Of a stretch of DNA of 64,000 nucleotides, positions 44,851 through 53,217 are shown piece after piece. The DNA comes from an uncultured Oscillospiraceae bacterium (GTDB lineage: Bacteria; Bacillota; Clostridia; Oscillospirales; Oscillospiraceae). The notes under the pieces were generated by a model. The model did not search any database. It saw nothing but the letters and a program-made list of their open reading frames with translations, and was not told the origin of the DNA. The DNA lies in NCBI GenBank assembly GCA_934667815.1, contig CAKUMO010000010.1:17811-81810 (forward strand). Direction: 5' to 3'. Each line of letters starts with the position of its first letter. Position 1 is the first letter of the stretch. A program made the translations under genes and the position numbers.

Positions 44851-46065
44851 ATGGATGACCTGACCCCGATGGATCCGGAATACCGCGAGGCTCCGCCGGA
44901 AACGCCGCAGGAAACACCGTGCTATTACGGCACGGGACGGCAGCCCGAGCAGCGTCCGTCGCATCTTCCCATTATTATCGTGCTGATCTGTCTGCTGGGG
45001 ATCGCAAATTTCGTCACGGTTTTTGCACTTCTTGAATTAAAACGCACGCAGGCTGCTGCACCGCAGCCCGGCACGGACATCACGCAGCAATTCACGCTGC
45101 TTCCCGCCGACGAAAGCAGTGAACCGTCAGAAAACGACGATCTGACGCTCAGCCGTTCGGATGAGAATGCGCTGTCGCTGCACGACCTGTATGAAAAGGT
45201 CATTCCCAGCGTCGTGACGGTACTCTCCGGAAACGACCGCGTCGGCACGGGCATTGTCCTGAGTGCCGACGGCTACATTCTCACCAACGCCCGCACCGTG
45301 CAGAACGCATCTTCCCTTTCCGTCCGCACAAACGACGGCGAAACCTGCGAGGCGACTCTCGTCGGTGCGGACAGTGGCAGCGATCTTGCGCTGCTTCTGG
45401 TGCACGGCATCAGCCTCACACCCGCCGAATTCGGTGATTCCGAGCAGCTTGCACCCGGCGACAGCGTTGTGGCCTTCAGCAATCCCTTCGGTTCGGAGCT
45501 GGGCACGACCATGTCGCAGGGCTTCATCGCCGCCGTCAACGACAATGTTGAGCTTTCCGGGCGGCAGATCGGTGTGCTGCAAACGAACGCCTCCCTGAAT
45601 TCCGACAGCGCGGGCGGCCCGCTATTCAATGCCTGCGGCCAGGTCATCGGCATCAATGTCTCGCGCGTCGGTTCGTTGGTATCCTACGAGACCGTTGCAA
45701 ACATCGGCTTCGCCATTCCCACACGCGATGTCAAGACCATTCTGCGCGACCTGCTTTCCGGACAATCCGACCTTGGGCACGCGTCCCTTGGTCTGACGGT
45801 CATTGACATTCCCGCAGGCCCGCAGAGCTATTGGAATCTGCCCGCAGGCGTGATGGTCGGCAGCATCCGCTTCACCGGCCCCGCCTATGCCGCTGGCATC
45901 CGCAGGGGCGACGTGATCGTAAAGCTCGGCGACTATGAGATCGCAGGCACGCAGGATTACGCGATCGCACTTGACGCATGCATTCCCGGACAGAGCGTGC
46001 GGGTGTATCTCTACCGCGGCGGGAAGTATTATTATGCCGACATCACTCCTGAAACCGCAGAGTGA
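44851..46065 (+). CDS. HtrA/DegP-like protein, catalytically inactive (pseudoprotease)
   Basis: 404 residues: a cytoplasmic N-terminus, one membrane helix (about 39-62), a trypsin-like domain (about 110-300) and a PDZ domain (about 305-400, VMVGSIRFTGPAYAAGIRRGDVIVKLGD). The fold aligns with DegP/HtrA but two of three catalytic residues are gone: the His position is Arg148 (ILTNARTV instead of ILTNAHVV), and the Ser position is Ala254 (LNSDSAGGPL instead of INPGNSGGPL); Asp178 is retained. It is probably a peptide-binding sensor or chaperone. Position directly after the kinase suggests that it modulates the two-component system. Confidence 0.88.
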   Translation: MDDLTPMDPEYREAPPETPQETPCYYGTGRQPEQRPSHLPIIIVLICLLGIANFVTVFALLELKRTQAAAPQPGTDITQQFTLLPADESSEPSENDDLTLSRSDENALSLHDLYEKVIPSVVTVLSGNDRVGTGIVLSADGYILTNARTVQNASSLSVRTNDGETCEATLVGADSGSDLALLLVHGISLTPAEFGDSEQLAPGDSVVAFSNPFGSELGTTMSQGFIAAVNDNVELSGRQIGVLQTNASLNSDSAGGPLFNACGQVIGINVSRVGSLVSYETVANIGFAIPTRDVKTILRDLLSGQSDLGHASLGLTVIDIPAGPQSYWNLPAGVMVGSIRFTGPAYAAGIRRGDVIVKLGDYEIAGTQDYAIALDACIPGQSVRVYLYRGGKYYYADITPETAE

Positions 46066-46073
46066 ACAGAAAA

Positions 46074-46098
46074 AACGATGGGGCCATGCCCCATCGTT
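46074..46098. terminator. Palindromic terminator hairpin, copy 1
   Basis: AACGATGGGGC / GCCCCATCGTT around CAT. Immediately precedes repeat copy 3 and is repeated identically at 46297-46321. Confidence 0.7.
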
Positions 46099-46296
46099 CA
46101 GCTTATCAAAAAGTCCCTTCGGCCTTTTTGATAAGCTGCCTGCAAAATTGCAAAATCCGAATTTGTATTCTTTATTATTATTTTGCAATTTTGGCCGCTG
46201 CGGCGGGTTATTGAACGCGAAAGGGAACCCTGACGGTTCCCTTTCACTCTTTCCTTCCCTCCGAAACTTTCGGCGGGATCGTTTTTTGACAGTCTG
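46099..46296. repeat. Interspersed repeat family A, copy 3
   Basis: 198 bp. Begins CAGCTTATCAAAAAGTCC with its complementary arm (GGCCTTTTTGATAAGCTG), carries the shared 150-bp core, and ends TTTTTTGACAGTCTG. It is flanked on both sides, with no gap, by an identical 25-bp hairpin. Confidence 0.88.
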
Positions 46297-46321
46297 AACG
46301 ATGGGGCCATGCCCCATCGTT
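46297..46321. terminator. Palindromic terminator hairpin, copy 2
   Basis: Same 25-bp sequence as 46074-46098, followed by TTTCTTATT on the plus strand; also serves as the end of the minus-strand SGNH hydrolase transcript. Confidence 0.7.
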
Positions 46322-46329
46322 TTCTTATT

Positions 46330-46977
46330 CTATTCCAGAAATTCAAGAAGCTGCTGCTCGATCTGCTGCATGCCTTTTACGGTCGGATGACCGCCGGCCT
46401 TGTCAATATCATGCAGCCGAAGTGCGCGGACATGCTCGTGCTCGCAGGCCGCGGCGATGCCGTCGGCGATTTCGTCCTTCATCTCGGTATTGATGAGCAC
46501 GACGATCTCGGCCTTCGGCGCAGCAGCCTTCACCTCGTGCAGCAGGCAGCACACCGCAGGCAGGACGGAAAACAGGTCGTCCTTTTTCCAGTCCGAGAAC
46601 ATTAACTCGCCCACCGGGCTGTTTGCCCAGCCGTCGTTCGTTCCGCCGAAGATGAACACCGTATCGATCTCGTTTTCGCGAAAGAATCCGGCTTTTTCGA
46701 GCTTGCGCAGTCTGCAAAGGAAGGAGGATGTCTCGGAGCAGTCTCCCTCATAGCCGGTGAAGCAGATCGTTGAGCCGGACCAGCTGTTGTTCTGCACCAG
46801 CGTCGCGCCTGTGTCATGGGCGAAGCGATGCCACCACGTCTCCTCGACGGATTTCACGTCCGTGTCGCAGCCGTTGCCCTGCGTGTAATACGCCGCGTAG
46901 CCCTGTGGGATCCAGCCGCCGAAGGTAGAGTAGCTGTCGCCCAGGATCAGAAATTGATTCCGTTTTTTCTCTGTCAT
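46330..46977 (-). CDS. SGNH/GDSL family hydrolase
   Basis: 215-residue esterase/lipase-like enzyme. Block I LILGDSYSTFGG (nucleophile Ser), block II NNSWSGSTI, block III FGGTNDGW (oxyanion Asn), and block V DKAGGHPTVKGM (catalytic Asp-His, here D-x-x-G-G-H-P) are all present. No signal peptide, so it acts in the cytoplasm or on small soluble esters. It follows folC by only 3 bp, so it is the last gene of the folT-folC operon. Substrate unknown. Confidence 0.88.
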   Translation of the reverse strand: MTEKKRNQFLILGDSYSTFGGWIPQGYAAYYTQGNGCDTDVKSVEETWWHRFAHDTGATLVQNNSWSGSTICFTGYEGDCSETSSFLCRLRKLEKAGFFRENEIDTVFIFGGTNDGWANSPVGELMFSDWKKDDLFSVLPAVCCLLHEVKAAAPKAEIVVLINTEMKDEIADGIAAACEHEHVRALRLHDIDKAGGHPTVKGMQQIEQQLLEFLE

Positions 46978-46980
46978 CGG

Positions 46981-48249
46981 TCACTTCTCCATTGCCGCAG
47001 TGCGGATGTCGCCCACCATGTAGAGGCTGCCAAAGGCAACCACGGCATCGTTTTCGCCCGCAGCCAGCTCCATCGCCTTCTGCACGCCCTCGCGGACGCT
47101 TGCGCAGGCGGTCACAGGCTTGCCGAACTGCGCAAGCATCTCGGCCAGCTTTTCGGCGGGCAGCGCACGCGGATTTTCCGGCGTGACCGTAACAAACGCA
47201 GAGAAATACGGCTCCATCGTCTTATACATATCAAAATAATCCTTGTCCGCCATCACGCCCGTCAGGCCGACGAGGCGGCGGCCGGAAAGATACTGCTCCA
47301 GATTCTTTGCCAGCGCGGCCATACACTGCGGATTGTGCCCGCCATCGACAAAAAATACGGGCTTTTTGCGCAGAAGCTCAAAGCGTCCCGGCCACGAGAC
47401 ATGCTTCAGGCCGTCGCGAAGCTGCTGCTCGGTGACCTTCCAGCCCTTGGCCGTGAGAGCATCCACCGCTGCGACCACAACGGCGGCATTTTTGAGCTGA
47501 TGCTCACCCAGCAGCGGAATTTCAAGGTTCTTCCTCGCGCCGAGATCGAACACCTGCCCCGTAAAGTCGGCCTTGTGCAGACGAATGCCGTCGAAATCGG
47601 CCTTATGCAGGCGCGCGCCGGTTTTTTCGCAGGCATCCGCAAAGACCTGTTCAACGCTCTCCCTGCCGCGGTAAATGACGGCGTCGCCGCCCTTGATGAT
47701 ACCGGCCTTGGCCGAGGCGATCTTCTCCAGCGTGTCACCCAGAATCTCCGTGTGGTCAAGCCCGATGTTGCAGATGACCGAGGCCTCCGGCGTGGAAATG
47801 ACGTTTGTCGAATCCAGCTCGCCGCCAAGCCCGACCTCCAGCGACACGATGTCGCATTTGTGCCGCTTGAAATACTCCATGGCAATGACCGTGACCAGCT
47901 CAAACTCCGTCGGATGGTCCTGCATCGCTTCTGCGTGCGGGCGGACAAACTCGGTAATTTCGGCCAGCTCTTCATCGGAGATCATCTCGCCGTTGACCTG
48001 CATCCGCTCGTTGAAGCAGAGAATGAAGGGCGAGGTGTAAAGGCCGGTGCAGTATCCCGCCGCGCGGAACACGGAAGCCAGCATGGCGGCGGTAGAACCC
48101 TTGCCATTAGTACCGGCGATGTGGATGAATTTCAGTTGGTTCTGCGGATTTCCGATACGCTCGAGCAGCTCGCGCGTGCGCGAAAGTCCCGGCACAGAGC
48201 CTTTCCAACAGACGGAATGGATGTAGGAAAGCGCTTCCTGATAGGTCAT
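46981..48249 (-). CDS. folC: Folylpolyglutamate synthase / dihydrofolate synthase
   Basis: ATP-dependent ligase adding glutamate to folates, which retains them in the cell. 422 residues: P-loop IAGTNGKGSTAAML (about residue 45), FNERMQVNGEMIS, VSLEVGLGGELDSTN, GLDHTEILGDT and FFVDGGHNPQCMAAL are all family hallmarks. The start at 48249 (MTYQEALSYIHS) has AGAAGG upstream and overlaps the folT stop by ATGA. Uptake (FolT) and trapping (FolC) are therefore made together under the THF riboswitch. Confidence 0.97.
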   Translation of the reverse strand: MTYQEALSYIHSVCWKGSVPGLSRTRELLERIGNPQNQLKFIHIAGTNGKGSTAAMLASVFRAAGYCTGLYTSPFILCFNERMQVNGEMISDEELAEITEFVRPHAEAMQDHPTEFELVTVIAMEYFKRHKCDIVSLEVGLGGELDSTNVISTPEASVICNIGLDHTEILGDTLEKIASAKAGIIKGGDAVIYRGRESVEQVFADACEKTGARLHKADFDGIRLHKADFTGQVFDLGARKNLEIPLLGEHQLKNAAVVVAAVDALTAKGWKVTEQQLRDGLKHVSWPGRFELLRKKPVFFVDGGHNPQCMAALAKNLEQYLSGRRLVGLTGVMADKDYFDMYKTMEPYFSAFVTVTPENPRALPAEKLAEMLAQFGKPVTACASVREGVQKAMELAAGENDAVVAFGSLYMVGDIRTAAMEK

Positions 48250-48824
48250 GATTTTACCTTCTTTAAAGCAAAATTTGTGTGCTGCACACCGGCAAGCACA
48301 GGCAGCGTGACGAGCGCCATCAGCAGAGAGCTGGCGGCAGCAAGCAGAAGCCGCAGCCAGAACACGCCGAAGATCAGCTCGTAGGTGTAATAGTGGAACA
48401 TCTTCGCATCGACATAAAACGCCGTCGTATTGAGCACGGAAACCACCAGACCGGCAAAGATGCTGACGGCAAAGAACACATACGGACGATGGTTGCGCAG
48501 CAGGTTTTCCGTGGCCATGGACTGCTTGAAGATCAGCTTGGCACAGCCGACGACGAGACCGCGCATAGCCGGCCCCAGCAGCCACAGCAGGGTGGTCGCG
48601 GTGAAGCCGTACTTGAGCATCTGCTCGCAGAAGGCGCCGAAGAAGCCGACAAGGAAGCCGTCAATCGGGCCGTAGACCATGGCGGCGATGATGGACGCCA
48701 GACCGACGAACGTCAGCTTGATACCGCCGATCTCGACGGAGGCCCATGACAGGCCGAAGTACATGGCGATGAGAACTGCATCGATCGCGATGCGTTTGAC
48801 GGGGAAACGGTTGGTTTTGGACAT
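48246..48824 (-). CDS. folT: Folate-specific ECF transporter S component
   Basis: 192-residue, six-helix substrate-binding membrane subunit of an energy-coupling-factor importer. It uses the shared EcfAA'T module, which is not in this window. The N-terminus RIAIDAVLIAMYFGLS and the AAMVYGPIDGFLVGFFGAFCEQML stretch match folate-family S components. Folate specificity is supported independently by the upstream THF riboswitch and by coupling to folC. Confidence 0.94.
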   Translation of the reverse strand: MSKTNRFPVKRIAIDAVLIAMYFGLSWASVEIGGIKLTFVGLASIIAAMVYGPIDGFLVGFFGAFCEQMLKYGFTATTLLWLLGPAMRGLVVGCAKLIFKQSMATENLLRNHRPYVFFAVSIFAGLVVSVLNTTAFYVDAKMFHYYTYELIFGVFWLRLLLAAASSLLMALVTLPVLAGVQHTNFALKKVKS

Positions 48825-48858
48825 AAAAAATTCCTCCCTGAAATAATGGAGGAGGTTG
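48825..48858 (-). promoter_or_regulatory. RBS-sequestering terminator-like hairpin of folT leader
   Basis: Minus strand CCTCCTCC pairs with GGGAGGA, which is the folT ribosome-binding site 8 nt before the ATG, and the hairpin is followed directly by TTTTTT. It can therefore act both as an intrinsic terminator and as an RBS mask, as the expression platform of the riboswitch. Confidence 0.7.
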
Positions 48859-48899
48859 AAATATGCACGGCGCTATGCCCCGATACCTAGGGACATCTT

Positions 48900-49000
48900 G
48901 CTCAGGCGGTTGCGGTAACAGTATCGCGGAGCCGAAGCTCCTTCGCCCGGCGGCAACCTCCCATCCGACCGGTACTTAACGCACTGTTCCTACTCCCTGC
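48900..49000 (-). promoter_or_regulatory. Tetrahydrofolate (THF) riboswitch
   Basis: Minus-strand RNA from GCAGGGAGTAGG (49000) to CCGCCTGAGC (48900). Conserved elements are GTGCGTTAAGTACC, GGATGGGAGGTTG, GGGCGAAGG with a GGAGC/GCTCC hairpin and GCG, and the closing helix AACAGT/ACTGTT. These match the folT/THF riboswitch class, which binds two reduced-folate molecules and switches off uptake genes. Located between the promoter at 49021-49048 and folT. Confidence 0.92.
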
Positions 49001-49020
49001 AGCGTCGTATTGTCGATACT

Positions 49021-49048
49021 ATTGTACCGATTTTTTTGCAAATTGCAA
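49021..49048 (-). promoter_or_regulatory. Promoter of folT-folC operon
   Basis: Minus strand TTGCAA (49043-49048), 16-bp spacer, TACAAT (49021-49026); start about 49014, giving a leader of about 190 nt. Confidence 0.6.
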
Positions 49049-49097
49049 GCATTTTTTTCTAATTTTCAAAAAAATCTCGCCCGCGCAGCGCCGTCGG

Positions 49098-49126
49098 TTG
49101 ACACGGCGCAAAAAATGGCGTATGAT
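49098..49126 (+). promoter_or_regulatory. Promoter of GNAT gene
   Basis: Perfect TTGACA (49098-49103), 17-bp spacer, TATGAT (49121-49126), 22 bp before the ATG. Confidence 0.75.
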
Positions 49127-49147
49127 TTCAAAAAAGGAGGCGTTTTC

Positions 49148-49717
49148 ATGATTTTTGAAGCCAAAACCGTGCACCTGAAAACCGGCGAGGAGGCGATCTT
49201 CCGCGCACCGCAGGAGGCGGACGCACCCGAAGTGCTCGCGTTTCTCAAAAAAGCCTGCGGCGAGACGGAATACCTCGCGCGTTATCCGGAGGAGGTCAAT
49301 TTCACCGTCGAGGGAGAATGGAGCTACCTGAAGCGGACGCTGGACGACCCGAACGGCCTGATGATCGTCTGCACGGTAGACGGAAAGATTGCAGGCAACT
49401 GCGAGTTGATTTTTCTCAGCTCTTTAAAGCAGCGTCACCGCGCAGTGCTCATGATCGGGCTTTTGCAGGAATATTGGGGGCGCGGCATCGGCACGGCAAT
49501 GTTCCGCGAACTGATCGATGTAGCGCAGCGGCGCGACGGCGTGCACCAGCTTGAGCTGGAAATGATCGAGGGCAATGACCGCGCACTGGCGCTTTACCGC
49601 AAAATGGGCTTCGAGATCATGGCCGAGCACCCGGACGCGTTTCTGCTCAAAGACGGGGCGACGCGTAAGGCGATCTATCTTCGCCGCATTCTCCGACCGT
49701 TTTCCGAAAAAACTTGA
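49148..49717 (+). CDS. GNAT family N-acetyltransferase
   Basis: 189-residue acetyl-CoA-dependent acetyltransferase. The core is complete: beta4 LMIVCTVDGKIAGNCELIF, acetyl-CoA loop motif LLQEYWGRGIGTAMF (Q/RxxGxG/A variant GRGIGT), and EMIEGNDRALALYRKMGFEI. The substrate may be a small amine, a protein N-terminus or an antibiotic and cannot be assigned. ATG 49148 has AAAAGGAGG upstream, and a strong promoter lies immediately before it; the longer open frame to 49010 overlaps the folT promoter and is rejected. Confidence 0.93.
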   Translation: MIFEAKTVHLKTGEEAIFRAPQEADAPEVLAFLKKACGETEYLARYPEEVNFTVEGEWSYLKRTLDDPNGLMIVCTVDGKIAGNCELIFLSSLKQRHRAVLMIGLLQEYWGRGIGTAMFRELIDVAQRRDGVHQLELEMIEGNDRALALYRKMGFEIMAEHPDAFLLKDGATRKAIYLRRILRPFSEKT

Positions 49718-49741
49718 CATTCCGCAAAACTGTGCTATAAT
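49714..49741 (+). promoter_or_regulatory. Promoter of YcxB-like gene
   Basis: Perfect TTGACA (49714-49719), 16-bp spacer, perfect TATAAT (49736-49741), overlapping the stop of the GNAT gene. Confidence 0.85.
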
Positions 49742-49782
49742 CTCTTAAAAACTCCGCATTTTTGGCAAAAAGGAGAATCCGA

Positions 49783-50391
49783 ATGGAGAAAAAAGAGATT
49801 GTTTCTCAGCTTTGCTATGACAAAAGTACCTACCGGCAGATCGCGTTGAACTCCTATTTCGTCACTTATATGTTCTATGTTCTGTTCTTCTTTCTGCTGG
49901 AAGGAATGTCTCTTTACTATTATTTACGCTATCGCCAGGTTCTGCCGCTGATCGTGCTGGCTTCGGCCTTTGTCGCACTTGTGCTGTGCGTCAATTTCCT
50001 TCTTGAGCGTCACACCGCAAGCGTGAGCTACCGCCGCGCCGGCATCGCCAACGGCGGCAAGCCCGTGGTCGTCTGCGTCACGTTCGGAGACAAAATCTGC
50101 GTTACCTCCGGCGACGCCGCTCCCGTCGAATACGATTATTCTCAAATTCGCTTTCTGCGCGCATCCGGGAAGGCATTTCTGCTCGGCCTTGACCGGCAGG
50201 CCTGCATCGCCGTGCAGCCCGAGCTGCGCGCCGAGCTGGCACCGCTTTTGCTCGCCCGCTGCACGAATCTCAAACGCAGGCGTATCGCGTGGCTTCCGCT
50301 CGGCAAGGTCGTCTGCATCGTGCTGGCCGTGCTGTTCGCAGCCTGCGCATTCGGCCAGCTTCCGTTCTTTCTTCATTATTGGGGGTTTTGA
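49783..50391 (+). CDS. YcxB-like domain membrane protein
   Basis: 202 residues. Two membrane helices near the N-terminus (about 27-48 and 55-75), a central soluble YcxB-like (PF14317-type) domain with EYDYSQIRFLRASGKAFLLGL, and a third helix near the C-terminus (about 178-198). ATG 49783 with AAAAGGAGAA upstream is chosen over 49762. Function of the family is unknown. Own promoter and terminator, so monocistronic. Confidence 0.78.
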   Translation: MEKKEIVSQLCYDKSTYRQIALNSYFVTYMFYVLFFFLLEGMSLYYYLRYRQVLPLIVLASAFVALVLCVNFLLERHTASVSYRRAGIANGGKPVVVCVTFGDKICVTSGDAAPVEYDYSQIRFLRASGKAFLLGLDRQACIAVQPELRAELAPLLLARCTNLKRRRIAWLPLGKVVCIVLAVLFAACAFGQLPFFLHYWGF

Positions 50392-50466
50392 CAGAACGCA
50401 AGCATAACGAACGCGGGACCGATTGCGCATGTAAGGAGTGTATCAGAGATATGCTTCGGATATATC

Positions 50467-50506
50467 ACGGCGAGGCAACGTCAATGCGCGTTGCCTCGCC
50501 GTTTTT
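50467..50506 (+). terminator. Intrinsic terminator
   Basis: 14-bp stem ACGGCGAGGCAACG / CGTTGCCTCGCCGT and TTTTT; the T-run overlaps the stop codon of the convergent vWA gene. Confidence 0.88.
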
Positions 50507-51956
50507 ATGCCAAAATCGCTGCATAGCGCTCGGATCGTATGACCTCCAGCATCGAAGCGTAAGGCGAAGCCAGACCGCCCGCAAGCATCGCAAACAGACG
50601 CGGCGTAACACCCGAAACGAGCGCCACGCCCGCTTCGTTGCGGGTCACGGGCTGCTGCCGCCTATGGCTGGCTACGTTCCAGAAGACGACCTCCGGCAGC
50701 CGGTAGCCATACTCAGCAAAGCGCCGCTTCGCACGCTCAAAATTTGTCTCATCCGCACGGTCTATGCAGCAATCAAATTCCATATCTGAGACGATATAAA
50801 GCTTCTTTGGCAGTTCCTCCTGCGGGACCGCATTGCGCACCGCCGCCCGCAGCAGCAGCTCAAAAACGGCTTGCAGATCTGTGTTTACAATCTCACAATA
50901 TCCCGCGCAGCAGCATACTTTTTCATAGATGTCCGCGCCCTTAATCTGCACAAGCTGCGGATTTTGCGAGAATGTGATGAAATAGTCGTGAAACACGCCG
51001 TGATTGCGCTCGGCAAAATAAACGGCCAGAGACAGCGCGACCGCGATGGGCAGCGGCTGCCCCGAATACATGGAACCGGACCCGTCGGCGATGACGAGCG
51101 CATTCTCGTCCGTGGCATAATTTTCAAGGGCGTTCCATGTGACGTCCATGGTGCGTCTTTCGGCCGCGGTCAGCGGTTCGCTGCGGCAGAAGCACGGAGC
51201 AATGACATCATAGGGCGTCAATGTACCGGTATGCAGCACGGTATCACCGCGCTCTGCCTGCGTCAGAAAGTCCCGATAGCGTTCTGCGTCGTGCCGCTCG
51301 AACGCACTGCGATACTTGAACAGCGCCTTGGACGGCTGCTTAGCGTAATCGAAGTTGTAGTCGCACACACGCAAATCATTCTCCAGAATATGGATCTTCC
51401 CGCGCAGCAGCGAGAGGAGCTGCCGATACTGGCTCTGCCGCAGCCCAAGAAGCTGCGCAAGGCGCTTTGCACTGCGCACGGTCTCCGGGTTCGATGCATT
51501 AACCGACGGCAGCCATTTGGCAAGCAGCGAGACTTCTGCTCCTGCCTCCAGATCCTGCGTGAGCTGCTCGTCGATGCGCTGAACCGCCTCCCGCTCACAG
51601 GGCGTGCCGAGCAGCGGCAGCCAGTCGTCATAACGCCCGTACTCCGGGATATATGCAAGATTCTTGCGCACGCTCTGCGGCTCGTGCAGAGCCAGCCAAC
51701 GCAGGATCACACGAAACAGGCGGCGCTCCCCCAGACCGCCGCGCACGTCACGCGCAAAGAACAGGAGCTTCAATGCCATGTCCGCATTCTCCGCGTAAGC
51801 GCTTTGAAAGCGCGCCAGGATTTCCGTCTCGGACGCATCCCGCAGCGCCCCCATCGTTGCAAAGAAGTCGAGGCACGCAGAATTACTGCTCGCGTAGGTC
51901 GCCGCACCGTTTTCAGTCAGAGTTCTGTTTTCCTCTGCCACTATGTAATTTAACAT
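50505..51956 (-). CDS. vWA / TROVE-like (DUF2828-type) protein linked to RtcB
   Basis: 483 residues. The N-terminal two thirds (about 1-280) is helical and HEAT-like, with EILARFQSAYAENADMALKLLFFARDVRGGLGERRLFRVILRWLA and RYDDWLPLLGTP, typical of DUF2828/UCP015417 proteins. The C-terminal part is a von Willebrand A domain with a complete MIDAS DxSxS (D291-G-S293-G-S295, VIADGSGSMYSG) and VSDMEFD. This layout (helical ring plus vWA) parallels Ro60/TROVE proteins that bind Y RNAs and misfolded RNA. It is 30 bp downstream of rtcB with GGAGGAG upstream, so the two are co-expressed. RNA binding is inferred from context; the DUF2828 name is from memory. Confidence 0.78.
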   Translation of the reverse strand: MLNYIVAEENRTLTENGAATYASSNSACLDFFATMGALRDASETEILARFQSAYAENADMALKLLFFARDVRGGLGERRLFRVILRWLALHEPQSVRKNLAYIPEYGRYDDWLPLLGTPCEREAVQRIDEQLTQDLEAGAEVSLLAKWLPSVNASNPETVRSAKRLAQLLGLRQSQYRQLLSLLRGKIHILENDLRVCDYNFDYAKQPSKALFKYRSAFERHDAERYRDFLTQAERGDTVLHTGTLTPYDVIAPCFCRSEPLTAAERRTMDVTWNALENYATDENALVIADGSGSMYSGQPLPIAVALSLAVYFAERNHGVFHDYFITFSQNPQLVQIKGADIYEKVCCCAGYCEIVNTDLQAVFELLLRAAVRNAVPQEELPKKLYIVSDMEFDCCIDRADETNFERAKRRFAEYGYRLPEVVFWNVASHRRQQPVTRNEAGVALVSGVTPRLFAMLAGGLASPYASMLEVIRSERYAAILA

Positions 51957-51986
51957 TATTCTCTCCTCCCGGCGCGGCATGTGCGC

Positions 51987-53189
51987 TTACGCCTTGAAAT
52001 TATAGATGGGCTTTAGGATTTCAAGCACATCGACGCTCTCGCGGATGACATCCAGAATATCCGCAAGGGATTTGTACGCCATCGGCGCTTCATCCAGCGT
52101 CGCCTCGTTGACGGATGTAGAATAAATCCCCTTCATCGCCTTCTGGTAGCTCTCCAGATCGAGCGTCGCTCGCGCCCTGGTTCTGGACATCAGGCGGCCT
52201 GCGCCGTGCGGCGCAGAGTAGTTCCATTCCGGATTTCCCCGTCCCCTGGCCAGCACGCTGCCGTCGCGCATATTGATCGGGATCAGAACCAGCTCGCCCG
52301 CATGCGCAGCGATGGCACCCTTGCGCAGGATCATCTCGTCGGTGTCGATGTAGTTGTGAATGGTGTGGAAGGCCGATAGCGCCGTCATACCGGTGCGCTG
52401 AAGCAGAACCTCTGCCATCAGCTCGCGGCTGCGTTTTGCAAAGCGCTGGCAGATTTCCACGTCATGCAGATAATCCTGCAAATATGTCCCGTAAAGATAA
52501 CAAAGATCTTCGGGCAGCGTGGGCTTTTTCTCTTCCCACGCCTGCTTCAGCGCCAGCAGTGCCGGCTGGATCTCTGTGCGGCGTCCCTGCTCCTTGTAGG
52601 TACGGATGATCTCCTCGCGCTTTTCAAAATAGTCTGCCTTCCCGGCGCTCAGGTCGATCGCACGCTGCTGATAAAACTCCGCGACCTGCTTGCCGAGGTT
52701 GCGGCTGCCGGAGTGGATGACCAAATATTTCGTGCCGTCGGCCGCGGCATCGACCTCAATGAAGTGATTTCCGCCGCCCAACGTCCCGAGGCTGCGCTCC
52801 AGACGCTTGGCATGCTCCAGCTCACGGTAGCAGCGCAGCTCGGTCAGGTCAAAGCGCTCCAAACGCCCTTTCCAGACATCCATGCCGCTCGGAATGAAGT
52901 GCGCCGCCTCGTCGACGCGCGCAAAATCGATCTCGATCTTGCCAAGCTCCACGGTGTACATGCCGCAGCCAATGTCCACGCCGACGACGTTCGGAACGAC
53001 CTTGTCGTGGATGGTCATGGTCGTGCCGATGGTACATCCGCGCCCCGCATGGACGTCCGGCATGATGCGGATCTTGGAATTTTCCGTCATCTCATAGTCG
53101 CACATTCTGCGGATCTGTTCGATGGCCTCGTCCTCGATGACCGTCGCGTAGCATATCGCGGTATTGACCTTTCCCTGAATTTCTAACAT
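51987..53189 (-). CDS. rtcB: RtcB-type tRNA-splicing / RNA-repair ligase
   Basis: 400-residue GTP- and Mn2+-dependent ligase that joins 2',3'-cyclic-phosphate (or 3'-P) and 5'-OH RNA ends. Motifs present: MPDVHAGRGCTIGTT, NVVGVDIGCGMYTVELG (metal Cys), LGGGNHFIE, VIHSGSRNLGKQV, ILRKGAIAAH and SAPHGAGRLMSR with the guanylylated His. The start at 53189 (MLEIQG) has AAAGGAG upstream; the longer frame to 53252 runs through a tRNA-like element and is rejected. Two tRNA-like RNAs occupy its 5' leader, and a vWA/TROVE-like gene follows. It probably forms an RNA-repair operon. No archease or rtcA is nearby. Confidence 0.95.
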   Translation of the reverse strand: MLEIQGKVNTAICYATVIEDEAIEQIRRMCDYEMTENSKIRIMPDVHAGRGCTIGTTMTIHDKVVPNVVGVDIGCGMYTVELGKIEIDFARVDEAAHFIPSGMDVWKGRLERFDLTELRCYRELEHAKRLERSLGTLGGGNHFIEVDAAADGTKYLVIHSGSRNLGKQVAEFYQQRAIDLSAGKADYFEKREEIIRTYKEQGRRTEIQPALLALKQAWEEKKPTLPEDLCYLYGTYLQDYLHDVEICQRFAKRSRELMAEVLLQRTGMTALSAFHTIHNYIDTDEMILRKGAIAAHAGELVLIPINMRDGSVLARGRGNPEWNYSAPHGAGRLMSRTRARATLDLESYQKAMKGIYSTSVNEATLDEAPMAYKSLADILDVIRESVDVLEILKPIYNFKA

Positions 53190-53217
53190 TGCACTGCTCC
53201 TTTCCTGCTTTGTTCTC

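Noticed and set aside
46981..48585. 534-residue folC
   Set aside because: N-terminal extension overlaps folT; ATG 48249 with RBS and ATGA overlap is the true start.
49010..49147. N-terminal extension of the GNAT gene
   Set aside because: It would overlap the folT promoter and lie upstream of the gene's own promoter and RBS.
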